A stretch of 64,000 nt of DNA from a bacterium (GTDB taxonomy: Bacteria > Bacillota > Bacilli > Lactobacillales > Streptococcaceae). Where the stretch lies: positions 1-64,000 of the forward strand of contig CAJNBW010000001.1 of NCBI GenBank assembly GCA_905221105.1, given 5' to 3'. Under the pieces are notes generated by a model. That model worked only from the letters and a program-made list of their open reading frames with translations. It had not been told where the DNA came from and made no database searches. Below, piece by piece: positions 1 to 10,237 of the stretch; within the stretch, counting starts at the first letter, position 1, and the number at the start of each line of letters is the position of its first letter. The position numbers were made by a program, and so were the translations under genes.

Positions 1-2
1 GC

Positions 3-1652
3 CACTCCAGCTGTTTTGGCTGTTGCTACTTTGTCCGCATCATCCGCTGCTGTAATCTTAGCTTCTTCTGCTGCTTTCGTATCATCAACGGCTTTTTCTT
101 TCTCTGCACGTTGGGCTGCTGTTAAGCTCTTATCGCCTGCGATTTCTGCTTTTTCTTCTGTCGCTGCTGTCGCTAGGTCTGCTTTCGCTGCCGTCTTAAG
201 TGCTTCTAAGTCAACACTAGGTACTGTAGGAGCAGGTATTACCACTTCGCTACTCATACTTGAAGTTGTTGCTGTTATAGGCACATTAATATTTGTTCCT
301 CTTGAAGGTAAAAATTGCTTATCTCTTGCTGTATTGGTAGCCGTAATTCTGTCATTTACATTAAAGACTTCTGTCGGTGTCCATTCAGCAACTCCATTAA
401 CCGCTGTAACAGTCTGTTTTTTCACCCCATTCACATAGAAATCAACAGATGAGTCACCAGGTTGCTCTCCTGAACTATATTGAGGATTTCGAGCAGTAGC
501 CGTTACTTTCGCTCTAGTTCCTGCTGCATTTTCTAAATTTTCAACCGTTACTCTTGGAGCTTGTGGCTTAACAGTGACTTTAAAATCTTTCTTTGAATAC
601 AATACCCCTGTTGTTCCATCTTTCATTTCAAAAGCTACATCATAACTACCTACAATATTAACACTGCCAGTCGTATTAAATAATCGTTTAACAAAATCAT
701 TATCTGGAATTTGTCTATCATATTCTAAACGAATACCCAAACCATCACTAGTTAACTGGGGTTTGTATCCTTGTCTTTTTCTCCATACAACTAGGAATTT
801 TGCATTTGGCGCACTTCCTACTTCAGTTTCCAAAGTTCCACTATCAAGATTAAAATATGCATCTCCCTCTGGAACAGCTCTAAACCCACTACCTTCAGAT
901 TGAGTAGTCCCATTCAAGCTATGATTATGTCCAGCAATATTCGTGCCATTTGGTTCAGTATTTTCCGCTTTTTTCCCTACTGTTTCTTTACCATTTGTTG
1001 TATCTGGTTTAGGAGTGTTATTTTCTTCTAGTTTAGGCACACGTTTTAACCCAGAGTTTTTATATCCAACTAACGCATTATAAGTAGAATCAATTTCTTT
1101 TTGAGTTGTTGCATTAACAAGTACTTCTTTTGCTTTCGCAACTTTTTCTTGTAATACTTTTACAGTATCTTCTGTATAGTCCTTTAAATTTAATTGATCA
1201 ATTTCTTTTAGAAGAGATTCCAATTTATCTTTATTAGTAACCACTTCCTTTTCTTTGCCATTTGTTTCGGCTTTATTGATTTCCTCTGTCTGATTAGCAG
1301 GAATCACTGCTTTATCAGACACTTTAATCTCTTTTTCACCTTGACCATTAGAACCAGCTCCATCTTTCTTGTTAGATGTTTCCTCTGCAGGCTCAGGAGC
1401 TACGATTTCCTTATTCCCCTCAGTTTCTAGAGATTTCTCTAGAGGAACTCCCTCTGTCAAATCCGTAACACCAGCATTTACCTTTTCAGTATTAGCCGTA
1501 ACAGGTGATACAGCTAAAGCGTCTGCCTTAACCGCACCATTAGCAAAAAACATTAATGCTGCAACGGCAACACTTGCAGCACCAAAATGGCACTTACGAA
1601 TAGAATAACGGAATACCTTTTCTCCGTTCACTTCTCGATTTGATTTTCTCAT
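3..1652 (-). CDS. YSIRK-signal surface protein, 5' part (runs off the window)
   Basis: The minus-strand frame is open from an ATG at 1652 to the window edge (550 codons, no stop), so only the N-terminal part is seen. It begins MRKSNREVNGEKVFRYSIRK and continues with the hydrophobic stretch of a YSIRK/G-S export signal, ending near an AxA-type site before ADALA. A charged low-complexity region follows (about residues 50-230), then Ig-like beta domains (about 240-450). The last part, from about residue 460, is Ala/Lys/Glu-rich and resembles the helical DUF1542-type repeats of long streptococcal adhesins. Such proteins are usually sortase-anchored at the C-terminus (LPXTG), which lies outside the window. 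An AGAGG ribosome site sits just before the ATG. The exact adhesin cannot be named. Confidence 0.85.
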   Translation of the reverse strand, partial: MRKSNREVNGEKVFRYSIRKCHFGAASVAVAALMFFANGAVKADALAVSPVTANTEKVNAGVTDLTEGVPLEKSLETEGNKEIVAPEPAEETSNKKDGAGSNGQGEKEIKVSDKAVIPANQTEEINKAETNGKEKEVVTNKDKLESLLKEIDQLNLKDYTEDTVKVLQEKVAKAKEVLVNATTQKEIDSTYNALVGYKNSGLKRVPKLEENNTPKPDTTNGKETVGKKAENTEPNGTNIAGHNHSLNGTTQSEGSGFRAVPEGDAYFNLDSGTLETEVGSAPNAKFLVVWRKRQGYKPQLTSDGLGIRLEYDRQIPDNDFVKRLFNTTGSVNIVGSYDVAFEMKDGTTGVLYSKKDFKVTVKPQAPRVTVENLENAAGTRAKVTATARNPQYSSGEQPGDSSVDFYVNGVKKQTVTAVNGVAEWTPTEVFNVNDRITATNTARDKQFLPSRGTNINVPITATTSSMSSEVVIPAPTVPSVDLEALKTAAKADLATAATEEKAEIAGDKSLTAAQRAEKEKAVDDTKAAEEAKITAADDADKVATAKTAGV

Positions 1653-1912
1653 CCAATCGCCTCTTTCTAATTGTTATTTTTGAGGTACTAAAAAATACCC
1701 CCCCCTTAAATATTTTAGGAATTTAAGGAAAGGATACATTTTTTAATTTTGGGTACCACACTGTTTTAAAAACATAGTACACTTTCTATTCTACATCTTT
1801 CTTAGAAAAATTAACAGTATAACCCATATATTTTTTCTAATTTAGCATTTAATTTTAGCGAGTATATATACTTTTTCCTAATCTTCTATTACTATTAGAC
1901 AGGAAACACAAC
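1653..1912. promoter_or_regulatory. 5' region of the surface protein gene, with a run of eight C/G
   Basis: This gene-free AT-rich stretch lies between the surface protein start and the terminator of the Nudix gene. On the minus strand a TATACT hexamer (1816-1821) is a possible -10. A run of eight C (1698-1705, eight G on the coding strand) lies about 46 bases before the ATG, inside the likely 5' UTR. No other gene is visible. Confidence 0.4.
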
Positions 1913-1940
1913 AAGACCTCCACTATATCGAGGAGGCCTT
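1913..1940 (-). terminator. Intrinsic terminator after the Nudix gene
   Basis: Inverted arms at 1913-1921 and 1932-1940 form a 9-bp stem with one G-U pair, followed on the minus strand by a T-rich tail. It lies just downstream of the Nudix stop codon. Confidence 0.6.
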
Positions 1941-1967
1941 GGATCAGCTCGGTTATTTGATAAAGGA

Positions 1968-2435
1968 TTAGAAAATTTTCTTTTCCCAATCGTCTTCTGT
2001 ACGGCGAGGGTAGAAAAATTCAGATTTGTCCGGAGCTTCCATCATCTCCATCAAAGGCAACATATCATAGGCCAGATCCAAGTTTGGAATCTGGTCTTTT
2101 TGAACCCAAGAAACTTCTCCTTCATCTGAAGAGCGAAGGGTACCAGAGAACTCAGTCGCCTTATAGCAAAAGACAATGTAGCGCCCACCTGTATCCAGAG
2201 GCCAATTTTTAATGCCGACAAGTTGAGGATTTTGGATAGTCAACCCTGTTTCTTCATATATTTCACGAATGACAGACTCTGCGAAAGACTCGCCATTTTC
2301 TACATGGCCTCCCGGAAAGGCATAACCAGACCAGCGATTGGTTTCAGGAGACCGATACTGCATCACAACGCGCTGGGTTTCGAGGTCTTCAATCAGACAA
2401 ATGTTTGTTAAAATTGTTAATTGGGAACGGGACAT
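1968..2435 (-). CDS. Nudix (MutT-like) hydrolase
   Basis: The 155-residue protein has a complete Nudix box: GGHVENGESF starting near residue 42, then REIYEETGL, fitting the GX5EX7REUXEEXGU signature that binds the metal and cleaves nucleoside diphosphate bonds. Family knowledge suggests 8-oxo-dGTP or a related modified nucleotide as substrate, but the box alone does not fix the substrate. The start is supported by a GGAGAAA ribosome site directly upstream. It follows uvrB on the same strand after only 22 bases, so the two are probably co-transcribed. That pairing of a nucleotide-sanitising enzyme with excision repair makes functional sense, but this is inference. Confidence 0.9.
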   Translation of the reverse strand: MSRSQLTILTNICLIEDLETQRVVMQYRSPETNRWSGYAFPGGHVENGESFAESVIREIYEETGLTIQNPQLVGIKNWPLDTGGRYIVFCYKATEFSGTLRSSDEGEVSWVQKDQIPNLDLAYDMLPLMEMMEAPDKSEFFYPRRTEDDWEKKIF

Positions 2436-2457
2436 ATTTTCTCCTTTAAATACTATT

Positions 2458-4446
2458 CTAATCCAACGCCTTCACTTCCAGCATCATATCACGAATCTGA
2501 GCTGCGAGTTCAAAGTCAAGCACTTCGACGGCTTCTTGCATTTGTTTTTCTAGTTTCTTAACTAGTTCTTTGCGTTCTTGTTTATTGAGGCTATTAATAT
2601 CGACTTCCTTATCCTCTTCCTTAGCAACTGCCTTGGTCACAGCAATCAGGTCACGAATTTCTTTCTTGATTGTCTGTGGTACAATACCATGCTCTTCATT
2701 ATAAGCCATCTGGATTTTCCGACGACGGGCCGTTTCATCGATGGCACGTTGCATAGACTGAGTGATCGTGTCCGCATACATGATGACATGTCCTTCGCTG
2801 TTACGAGCAGCACGACCAATGGTCTGGATGAGTCCACGTTCGTTACGGAGGAAGCCTTCCTTATCAGCATCGAGAATAGCAACCAAGCTTACCTCAGGAA
2901 CGTCAATTCCTTCACGGAGCAGATTGATTCCGACCAAGACGTCAAAGACCCCTAAACGCAAGTCGCGGATAATCTCAGTACGCTCCAAGGTCTTGATATC
3001 CGAGTGCATGTACTTGACCTTGATGCCCATTTCCTTGAAGTAGTCAGTCAGGTCTTCTGCCATTTTCTTGGTCAAGGTGGTAATAAAGGTCCGTTCATTC
3101 TTTTCAACACGGGCATTGATTTCACCTAAGAGGTCATCAATCTGCCCCATAGTTGGACGGACTTCCACTTCAGGATCTAGAAGCCCCGTCGGACGAATGA
3201 TTTGCTCAATCACTGTCTCGGTCTGTTCATTTTCATAGTCACCTGGTGTCGCTGAAACGTAGACAATCTGGTGCACATGGCTTTCAAACTCTTCACGACG
3301 GAGAGGACGATTGTCCAGAGCTGACGGCAAACGGAAACCATAATTAACCAGCATTTCCTTACGCGAACGGTCTCCATTGTACATACCCTTGATCTGCCCC
3401 ATAGTCATGTGACTCTCGTCAATCATGATTAAGAAATCATCTGGAAAGAAATCGAGCAACGTATAAGGAGGCTCTCCTTCGCTCCGTCCATCCATGTGAC
3501 GTGAGTAGTTTTCAACTCCATTTGTATAACCCATCTCACGCAACATCTCGATATCGTACTCTGTCCGCTGTTTCAAACGTTGAGCTTCTAGCAGTTTGCC
3601 TTCCTTTTCAAAGACAGCTAACTGCTCCTCCAACTCTGCCTGAATCTTGGCAATAGCTACTTCCATGTGGTCGTCATTGGTCACAAAGTGAGTAGCTGGG
3701 AAAATCGCCAAATGATCCACTTCGCCAAGGACTTGACCTGTCAAAGCCTCAACTTCACGAATACGGTCGATTTCATCTCCAAAGAACTCAACACGAAATG
3801 CATGCTCATCACGGGAAGCTGGGAAAATCTCCACCACATCCCCACGCACACGAAATCTTCCCCGTTGGAAATCAATATCATTTCGCTCAAACTGGATATC
3901 AACCAAGTCATTTAAGAGTTTATCACGAGAAATTTCAAGACCTGGACGGAGACTAACGACACTATCAGCGTATTCTTTGGGCGAACCCAGACCATAGATA
4001 CAAGAAACGGAAGCTACGACGATAACATCATTACGCTCCAGAAGGGCCGAAGTCGCTGAGTGACGAAGTTTGTCAATCTCATCATTGACAGAGCTATCCT
4101 TTTCAATATAGGTATCGCTAGAAGGGACATAGGCCTCAGGTTGGTAATAATCATAGTAGGATACGAAGTACTCAACAGCATTTTCAGGGAAAACTTCCTT
4201 AAACTCCCCATAAAGCTGTCCTGCCAGAGTCTTATTATGGGCAATGACCAGAGTTGGTTTATTGACTTTAGAAATGACCTGACTCATGGTATAGGTCTTC
4301 CCTGTTCCAGTCGCCCCCATGAGAATCTGAGCTTTTTCTCCCCCCTCAATATTATCTACCAACTGCTCGATAGCTTGAGGTTGATCTCCTGATGGTTGAT
4401 ATTGTGATACTAGTTTAAATTGATTATCTGTAATGCGGTTAATCAT
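2458..4446 (-). CDS. uvrB: UvrABC excision repair subunit B
   Basis: UvrB is the damage-verifying helicase-like subunit of nucleotide excision repair; it is loaded by UvrA and recruits UvrC. The 662-residue protein is full length. Walker A GATGTGKT is at residues 44-51 and the aromatic beta-hairpin that clamps the damaged strand ([10 protein letters not shown]) is near residue 93. The DESH helicase motif is around 340, the helicase C domain with [12 protein letters not shown] follows, and the C-terminal UVR motif that binds UvrC is at about 620-660. The ATG has a GAGAGAGGA ribosome site. A TAAAAT -10 hexamer lies about 30 bases upstream. The Nudix gene follows closely. Confidence 0.97.
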   Translation of the reverse strand: MINRITDNQFKLVSQYQPSGDQPQAIEQLVDNIEGGEKAQILMGATGTGKTYTMSQVISKVNKPTLVIAHNKTLAGQLYGEFKEVFPENAVEYFVSYYDYYQPEAYVPSSDTYIEKDSSVNDEIDKLRHSATSALLERNDVIVVASVSCIYGLGSPKEYADSVVSLRPGLEISRDKLLNDLVDIQFERNDIDFQRGRFRVRGDVVEIFPASRDEHAFRVEFFGDEIDRIREVEALTGQVLGEVDHLAIFPATHFVTNDDHMEVAIAKIQAELEEQLAVFEKEGKLLEAQRLKQRTEYDIEMLREMGYTNGVENYSRHMDGRSEGEPPYTLLDFFPDDFLIMIDESHMTMGQIKGMYNGDRSRKEMLVNYGFRLPSALDNRPLRREEFESHVHQIVYVSATPGDYENEQTETVIEQIIRPTGLLDPEVEVRPTMGQIDDLLGEINARVEKNERTFITTLTKKMAEDLTDYFKEMGIKVKYMHSDIKTLERTEIIRDLRLGVFDVLVGINLLREGIDVPEVSLVAILDADKEGFLRNERGLIQTIGRAARNSEGHVIMYADTITQSMQRAIDETARRRKIQMAYNEEHGIVPQTIKKEIRDLIAVTKAVAKEEDKEVDINSLNKQERKELVKKLEKQMQEAVEVLDFELAAQIRDMMLEVKALD

Positions 4447-4522
4447 AAGAATCCTCTCTCGATGTGCTATTCCTATTTTAGCATACTTATAGCATTTTCA
4501 CGCAGAAAAGGACGGGCCGAAG

Positions 4523-5476
4523 TCACATCCTTTCATTTTCTTTCTTTAATTGGTAAGCGAGATAGACAATCAAAAGTAACAAGACTAAACTTGCCATGAT
4601 AGAACCTTCAATCCCAAAAGAACCACCTGATAGCCAGCCTTGATCGCCTTGTGGTAAAAAGGTCATCAAAGACGTTCCTGATTGCTGACCACTAACTAAA
4701 ATGCCAAAAAGATTGCCCTGAGCAAAATTCCAGGCTCCATGAATACCTGCAACACCCCAAACTGTATCTGTTTTGAGGAGGTAAAGTGACATGGCAACTC
4801 CGAATAAGAAGAGATTCACTAGAGATAGAGGTGTGAGACCAGAATTTCCCACATGAAGCAGGGTAAAGAATAGGCTAGATATAAGAACAGCTAGTTTTAG
4901 ATTGGTTCTTGAGGCCAATTGGGGAAGGAGCCAAGTACGGGCCACCACTTCTTCTGTTGTCCCCTGTAAAATCCAAAATGGAATGGTAAAAATGACAAAG
5001 GCAAGCGAATAAGGAGTCAAGTGAATGGATTCAAAACGATATTGCCCTAAGGCTACTAAACCTAACAAGGTCAGAAGAAAAAGTGCCAGGCCTAGACCAA
5101 ATCCTTTAAGAAGATTGCTGAGGAAATTCTCTCTATAAAATCCCAAGGTTCGAATAGGTCTTTTCTCAACTTTTCTAGTCCATCTGAACACAGTGTTGAG
5201 AACGAAACCAAAGGCCAGCAATTCTAAAATTAATCGAAAATCACTTGTTTTATCCATCAAGCTCTGTTGCAAGGTCTGCAAGTAGGTTGCAAGATTTTGA
5301 CCAGCCTCTCCAAAATTTCTAGCAAGTCCGATGAGAGCTAACAAACTAATACCATATAAAGTATAAGCCACAAACTCTCCTATGAAGACAAAAACAAAGG
5401 CTAACAAGGGGCTTGTGTAGAGGTTTAACCGCATTTGGGAAGCTTGGAAGTCTTTAAATATTCTTTTGTTCTTCAT
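4523..5476 (-). CDS. CPBP-family intramembrane metalloprotease
   Basis: The 317-residue integral membrane protein has about eight hydrophobic segments and the Abi/CAAX protease signature. EEVVAR (the EExxxR motif) is near residue 175, a LLHVGNSG histidine follows near 210, and GIHGAWNF near 248 supplies further metal-ligand or catalytic residues. Family members cleave prenylated or other membrane proteins; in lactic acid bacteria several are linked to bacteriocin immunity or surface protein processing, but no bacteriocin genes are nearby. It stands alone between uvrB and glnP. The function is known only at family level. Confidence 0.85.
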   Translation of the reverse strand: MKNKRIFKDFQASQMRLNLYTSPLLAFVFVFIGEFVAYTLYGISLLALIGLARNFGEAGQNLATYLQTLQQSLMDKTSDFRLILELLAFGFVLNTVFRWTRKVEKRPIRTLGFYRENFLSNLLKGFGLGLALFLLTLLGLVALGQYRFESIHLTPYSLAFVIFTIPFWILQGTTEEVVARTWLLPQLASRTNLKLAVLISSLFFTLLHVGNSGLTPLSLVNLFLFGVAMSLYLLKTDTVWGVAGIHGAWNFAQGNLFGILVSGQQSGTSLMTFLPQGDQGWLSGGSFGIEGSIMASLVLLLLIVYLAYQLKKENERM

Positions 5477-5590
5477 ATCCCTGTCCTTTTTTCTTCCATT
5501 ATATACTATTATTATAGCACTTTATAGCAGCAATTCAAGAAAGAAAAGGAAAAACAAATGTTATATTTTCTGACACAGAACTATAAAAAT

Positions 5591-5619
5591 TTGCCTTTTT
5601 TTACTTTTTCTGATATAAT
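5591..5619 (+). promoter_or_regulatory. Promoter of glnP-glnQ
   Basis: TTGCCT (5591-5596) and a perfect TATAAT (5614-5619) are separated by 17 bases. The predicted start lies about 20 bases before the AAAGGAGA ribosome site of glnP. Confidence 0.75.
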
Positions 5620-5648
5620 GGGAAAATATTCGGAAAAGGAGACTAAAA

Positions 5649-7814
5649 ATGAAGAAAAAATTTCTAGCATTTTTGCTAATTTTATTCCCAATTTTCTCAT
5701 TAGGTATTGCGAAAGCAGAGACGATTAAAATTGTTTCTGATACCGCCTATGCACCTTTTGAGTTTAAAGATTCAGATCAAACTTATAAAGGAATTGATGT
5801 TGACATTATCAACAAAGTCGCTGAGATTAAAGGATGGAACATTCAGATGTCTTATCCTGGATTTGACGCAGCGGTCAATGCGGTTCAAGCTGGTCAAGCT
5901 GACGCTATTATGGCAGGGATGACAAAGACGAAAGAACGTGAAAAAGTCTTTACCATGTCTGATACTTACTATGATACAAAAGTTGTCATTGCAACTACAA
6001 AGGCACACAAGATTAGCAAGTACGACCAATTGTCTGGCAAAACTGTTGGTGTTAAAAACGGAACAGCCGCTCAACGTTTCCTAGAAACGATTAAAGACAA
6101 ATACGGCTTTACTATTAAAACATTTGACACTAGTGATTTGATGAACAACAGCTTAAGCGCTGGTGCCATTGATGCCATGATGGATGACAAACCTGTTATC
6201 GAGTATGCCATTAACCAAGGGCAAGACCTCCATATTGAAATGGATGGTGAGGCTGTAGGTAGCTTTGCTTTCGGTGTGAAAAAAGGAAGCAAATACGAGC
6301 ACCTAGTTACTGAATTTAACCAAGCCTTGGCTGAAATGAAAAAAGATGGTAGCCTTGATAAAATCATCAAGAAATGGACTGCTTCATCATCTTCAGCAGT
6401 GCCAACTACAACTACTCTTGCAGGCTTAAAAGCTATTCCTGTTAAAGCTAAATACATCATTGCCAGCGATTCTTCTTTTGCACCTTTTGTTTTCCAAAAT
6501 TCAAGCAACCAATACACTGGTATTGATATGGAATTGATTAAGGCCATCGCTAAAGACCAAGGCTTCGAAATTGAAATCATCAACCCTGGTTTTGATGCTG
6601 CTATCAGTGCTGTTCAAGCCGGTCAAGCAGATGGTATCATTGCTGGTATGTCAGTCACAGATGCTCGTAAGGCAACTTTTGACTTCTCAGAATCATACTA
6701 CACCGCTAATACTATCCTTGGTGTCAAAGAATCAAGCACCATTGCTTCTTATGAAGATTTAAAAGGAAAGACAGTCGGTGTTAAAAACGGAACTGCTTCT
6801 CAAACCTTCCTAACAGAAAATCAAAGCAAATACGGTTACAAAATCAAAACCTTCGCTGATGGTTCATCAATGTATGACAGTCTAAACACTGGTGCCATTG
6901 ACGCCGTTATGGATGATGAGCCTGTTCTCAAATATTCTATCAGCCAAGGGCAAAAATTGAAAACACCAATCGCTGGAACTCCAATCGGTGAAACAGCCTT
7001 TGCTGTTAAAAAAGGTGCAAATCCAGAATTGATTGAAATGTTCAACAACGGACTTGCTAACCTTAAAGCAAACGGTGAATTCCAAAAGATTCTTGATAAA
7101 TACCTAGCTAGCGAATCTTCAACTGCATCAACAAGCACTGTTGATGAAACAACTATCTGGGGCTTGCTTCAAAACAACTACAAACAACTCCTTAGCGGTC
7201 TTGGTATCACTCTTGCTCTAGCTCTTATCTCATTTGCTATTGCTATTGTCATCGGGATTATCTTCGGTATGTTTAGCGTTAGCCCATACAAATCTCTTCG
7301 CGTAATCTCTGAGATTTTCGTTGACGTTATTCGTGGTATTCCATTGATGATTCTTGCAGCTTTCATCTTCTGGGGAATTCCAAACTTCATCGAGTCTATT
7401 ACAGGCCAACAAAGCCCAATTAACGACTTTGTAGCTGGTACCATTGCCCTATCGCTCAATGCAGCTGCTTATATCGCTGAGATCGTTCGTGGTGGTATTC
7501 AGGCTGTTCCAGTTGGTCAAATGGAAGCCAGCCGAAGCTTGGGCATCTCTTATGGAAAAACCATGCGTAAGATTATCTTGCCACAAGCAACTAAATTGAT
7601 GTTGCCAAACTTTGTTAACCAATTCGTTATCGCACTTAAAGATACAACAATCGTATCTGCTATCGGTTTGGTTGAACTCTTCCAAACTGGTAAGATTATC
7701 ATTGCCCGTAACTACCAAAGTTTCAAGATGTATGCAATCCTTGCTATCTTCTATCTTGTAATTATCACACTTTTGACTAAACTAGCGAAACGCTTAGAAA
7801 AGAGGATTCGTTAA
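5649..7814 (+). CDS. glnP: Glutamine-type ABC transporter: two substrate-binding domains fused to the permease
   Basis: The 721-residue fusion protein starts with a signal sequence (about 1-23) and carries two tandem solute-binding domains (about 24-255 and 265-490). Both repeat the motif [11 protein letters not shown] / [22 protein letters not shown] / [11 protein letters not shown] and the hinge [11 protein letters not shown]. The C-terminal part (about 500-720) is a His/Glu/Gln-type permease with the EAA loop region ([20 protein letters not shown]). The layout matches Lactococcus GlnP, which imports glutamine, glutamate and asparagine together with the ATPase GlnQ. The stop codon overlaps the glnQ start (TAATG), so the two are translationally coupled. 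Having two binding domains on each permease chain raises capture efficiency in the Lactococcus homologue. Confidence 0.93.
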   Translation: MKKKFLAFLLILFPIFSLGIAKAETIKIVSDTAYAPFEFKDSDQTYKGIDVDIINKVAEIKGWNIQMSYPGFDAAVNAVQAGQADAIMAGMTKTKEREKVFTMSDTYYDTKVVIATTKAHKISKYDQLSGKTVGVKNGTAAQRFLETIKDKYGFTIKTFDTSDLMNNSLSAGAIDAMMDDKPVIEYAINQGQDLHIEMDGEAVGSFAFGVKKGSKYEHLVTEFNQALAEMKKDGSLDKIIKKWTASSSSAVPTTTTLAGLKAIPVKAKYIIASDSSFAPFVFQNSSNQYTGIDMELIKAIAKDQGFEIEIINPGFDAAISAVQAGQADGIIAGMSVTDARKATFDFSESYYTANTILGVKESSTIASYEDLKGKTVGVKNGTASQTFLTENQSKYGYKIKTFADGSSMYDSLNTGAIDAVMDDEPVLKYSISQGQKLKTPIAGTPIGETAFAVKKGANPELIEMFNNGLANLKANGEFQKILDKYLASESSTASTSTVDETTIWGLLQNNYKQLLSGLGITLALALISFAIAIVIGIIFGMFSVSPYKSLRVISEIFVDVIRGIPLMILAAFIFWGIPNFIESITGQQSPINDFVAGTIALSLNAAAYIAEIVRGGIQAVPVGQMEASRSLGISYGKTMRKIILPQATKLMLPNFVNQFVIALKDTTIVSAIGLVELFQTGKIIIARNYQSFKMYAILAIFYLVIITLLTKLAKRLEKRIR

Positions 7815-8554
7815 TGGCAAAATTAAAAATTGATGTAAATGATTTACACAAAAGCTACGGAAAAAATGAAGTTTTAAAAGGAATTACAACTAAGTTCTAT
7901 GAAGGAGATGTTGTTTGTATCATCGGTCCTTCAGGTTCTGGTAAGTCAACCTTCCTTCGTAGCCTTAATCTTCTAGAAGAAGTTACGAGCGGTCACATCA
8001 CTGTGAACGGTTATGACTTAACTGAAAAAACAACCAACGTTGACCACGTCCGTGAAAATATTGGGATGGTGTTCCAACATTTCAACCTCTTCCCACATAT
8101 GTCTGTTTTGGACAACATTACTTTTGCTCCTATTGAGCACAAGTTGATGACTAAAGAAGAAGCTGAGAAATTGGGGATGGAGTTGCTTGAAAAGGTTGGA
8201 CTAGCAGATAAAGCTAATGCCAATCCAGATAGCCTATCAGGTGGTCAAAAACAACGTGTTGCCATCGCTCGTGGACTAGCAATGAATCCAGACATCATGC
8301 TCTTTGATGAACCAACTTCTGCCCTTGACCCTGAAATGGTCGGAGACGTACTAAACGTTATGAAAGACTTGGCTAAACAAGGCATGACCATGATTATCGT
8401 AACCCACGAGATGGGATTTGCCCGTCAGGTTGCCAACCGCGTTATCTTTACTGCAGATGGTGAGTTCCTTGAAGACGGAACACCTGACCAAATCTTTGAT
8501 AACCCTCAACACCCACGTCTGAAAGATTTCTTGGACAAGGTCTTAAACGTTTAA
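7814..8554 (+). CDS. glnQ: Polar amino-acid ABC transporter ATPase
   Basis: The 246-residue ATPase is the energising partner of the upstream GlnP. Walker [10 protein letters not shown] is near residue 38, the Q-loop [10 protein letters not shown] near 87, signature [16 protein letters not shown] near 137, Walker [14 protein letters not shown] near 158 and the H-loop VTHEM near 196. The order and spacing are those of the HisP/GlnQ family. Its ATG shares one base with the glnP stop. An intrinsic terminator follows directly, so glnP-glnQ is a two-gene operon. Confidence 0.96.
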   Translation: MAKLKIDVNDLHKSYGKNEVLKGITTKFYEGDVVCIIGPSGSGKSTFLRSLNLLEEVTSGHITVNGYDLTEKTTNVDHVRENIGMVFQHFNLFPHMSVLDNITFAPIEHKLMTKEEAEKLGMELLEKVGLADKANANPDSLSGGQKQRVAIARGLAMNPDIMLFDEPTSALDPEMVGDVLNVMKDLAKQGMTMIIVTHEMGFARQVANRVIFTADGEFLEDGTPDQIFDNPQHPRLKDFLDKVLNV

Positions 8555-8558
8555 ACTC

Positions 8559-8584
8559 AAACTGTAAGGATTTCCTTGCAGTTT
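8559..8584 (+). terminator. Terminator of glnPQ
   Basis: The arms AAACTGTAAGGA and TCCTTGCAGTTT form a 12-bp stem with a two-base turn and one mismatch, followed by seven T. Confidence 0.8.
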
Positions 8585-8607
8585 TTTTCTATCTCGTATT
8601 GGATTTT

Positions 8608-8635
8608 TTGATTTTTCGGAAAATTATGTTAGAAT
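8608..8635 (+). promoter_or_regulatory. zwf promoter overlapping a CodY-like box
   Basis: TTGATT (8608-8613) and TAGAAT (8630-8635) lie 16 bases apart. The 15-mer at 8611-8625 matches the CodY consensus AATTTTCWGAAAATT at 13 of 15 positions and sits between and over the -35 element. CodY control of zwf is inference. Confidence 0.45.
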
Positions 8636-8704
8636 TAAGTTTATGAAATGAGATTTCCTCATACCTAGCAAGACTAGGAATAAAAATAGAAATTAGGTAG
8701 CTAG

Positions 8705-10192
8705 ATGTCATCTAAGGTTATTGTTACAATTTTCGGTGCGAGTGGAGACCTGGCTAAACGCAAGCTCTACCCTTCCCTATTTAGACTATATAAATCCGGC
8801 AATCTTTCCGAGCACTTTGCCGTTATTGGAACTGCCCGTCGTCCTTGGAGCAAGGAATATTTTGAATCTGTAGTAGTCGAATCTATCCTTGATTTGGCAG
8901 ATAGTACCGAACAGGCTCAGGAGTTTGCTAGCCACTTCTACTATCAAAGTCATGATGTCAATGATACAGAACACTACATTGCTCTACGTCAATTACAGGC
9001 TGAACTAAATGACAAGTACCAAGCTGAACACAACAAGCTCTTCTTCTTGTCTATGGCTCCTCAATTCTTTGGAACCATTGCTAAGCATCTCAAATCGGAA
9101 AACATTGTAGATGGTAAAGGTTTTGAACGCCTAATCGTTGAGAAACCATTTGGTACAGATTACGCAACTGCAAGCAAGTTGAATGACGAACTCCTAGCAA
9201 CATTTGACGAAGAACAAATTTTCCGTATTGACCATTATCTTGGTAAGGAAATGATTCAAAGTATCTTTGCAGTTCGCTTTGCAAACCTGATTTTTGAAAA
9301 CGTTTGGAACAAGGACTTTATCGACAATGTGCAAATTACTTTTGCAGAGCGTTTGGGTGTAGAAGAACGTGGTGGCTACTATGACCAATCTGGTGCCCTC
9401 CGTGATATGGTACAAAATCATACTTTGCAACTTCTTTCTCTCCTTGCTATGGATAAGCCAGCAAGCTTCACAAAAGACGAGATTCGTGCTGAAAAGATTA
9501 AGGTCTTTAAAAACCTCTATCATCCAACTGATGAAGAGCTTAAAGAATACTTTATCCGTGGTCAATACCGCTCTGGTAAGATTGATGGTATGAAATATAT
9601 CTCTTATCGTAGCGAGCCAAATGTAAATCCAGAATCAACAACTGAAACTTTCGCATCTGGTGCCTTCTTTGTAAACAGTAATCGTTTCCGTGGTGTTCCT
9701 TTCTTCTTCCGTACTGGTAAACGCCTGACTGAGAAAGGAACTCATGTCAACATCGTCTTTAAACAAATGGATTCTATCTTTGGAGAACCACTTGCTCCAA
9801 ACATTTTGACCATCTATATTCAACCAACAGAAGGTTTCTCTCTTAGCCTAAATGGGAAGCAAGTAGGAGAAGAATTTAACTTGGCTCCTAACTCACTTGA
9901 TTACCGTACAGATGCGACCGCAACTGGTGCTTCTCCAGAACCATACGAGAAATTGATTTATGATGTCTTAAATAACAACTCAACTAACTTTAGCCATTGG
10001 GATGAGGTTGGTGCGTCATGGAAATTGATTGACCGTATCGAAGAGCTCTGGGCTGAAAATGGTGCCCCACTTCATGACTATAAAGCTGGAAGCATGGGAC
10101 CTCAAGCAAGCTTTGACTTACTTGAAAAATTCGGTGCCAAATGGACTTGGCAACCAGATATCGCCTATCGTCAAGATGGTCGTTTAGAATAA
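8705..10192 (+). CDS. zwf: Glucose-6-phosphate 1-dehydrogenase
   Basis: This enzyme oxidises glucose 6-phosphate to 6-phosphogluconolactone and makes NADPH, opening the oxidative pentose phosphate pathway. The 495-residue protein is full length. GASGDLAKRKLYPS near residue 10 is the NADP-binding Rossmann loop, EKPFGTD near 147 follows, and RIDHYLGKE near 178 contains the substrate-binding and catalytic His/Lys signature. The start has only a weak ribosome site (TAGGTAG) and is preceded by a small hairpin around 8664-8679. A bidirectional terminator separates it from the convergent ftsY. Confidence 0.96.
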   Translation: MSSKVIVTIFGASGDLAKRKLYPSLFRLYKSGNLSEHFAVIGTARRPWSKEYFESVVVESILDLADSTEQAQEFASHFYYQSHDVNDTEHYIALRQLQAELNDKYQAEHNKLFFLSMAPQFFGTIAKHLKSENIVDGKGFERLIVEKPFGTDYATASKLNDELLATFDEEQIFRIDHYLGKEMIQSIFAVRFANLIFENVWNKDFIDNVQITFAERLGVEERGGYYDQSGALRDMVQNHTLQLLSLLAMDKPASFTKDEIRAEKIKVFKNLYHPTDEELKEYFIRGQYRSGKIDGMKYISYRSEPNVNPESTTETFASGAFFVNSNRFRGVPFFFRTGKRLTEKGTHVNIVFKQMDSIFGEPLAPNILTIYIQPTEGFSLSLNGKQVGEEFNLAPNSLDYRTDATATGASPEPYEKLIYDVLNNNSTNFSHWDEVGASWKLIDRIEELWAENGAPLHDYKAGSMGPQASFDLLEKFGAKWTWQPDIAYRQDGRLE

Positions 10193-10199
10193 AAAAATT

Positions 10200-10224
10200 T
10201 CCTGCAAGTTTGTATCTTGCAGGA
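10200..10224. terminator. Shared terminator between convergent zwf and ftsY
   Basis: TCCTGCAAG and CTTGCAGGA form a perfect 9-bp stem flanked by A-rich and T-rich runs on both sides, so it can end transcription from either direction. Confidence 0.8.
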
Positions 10225-10237
10225 TTTTTGCTTTTGA

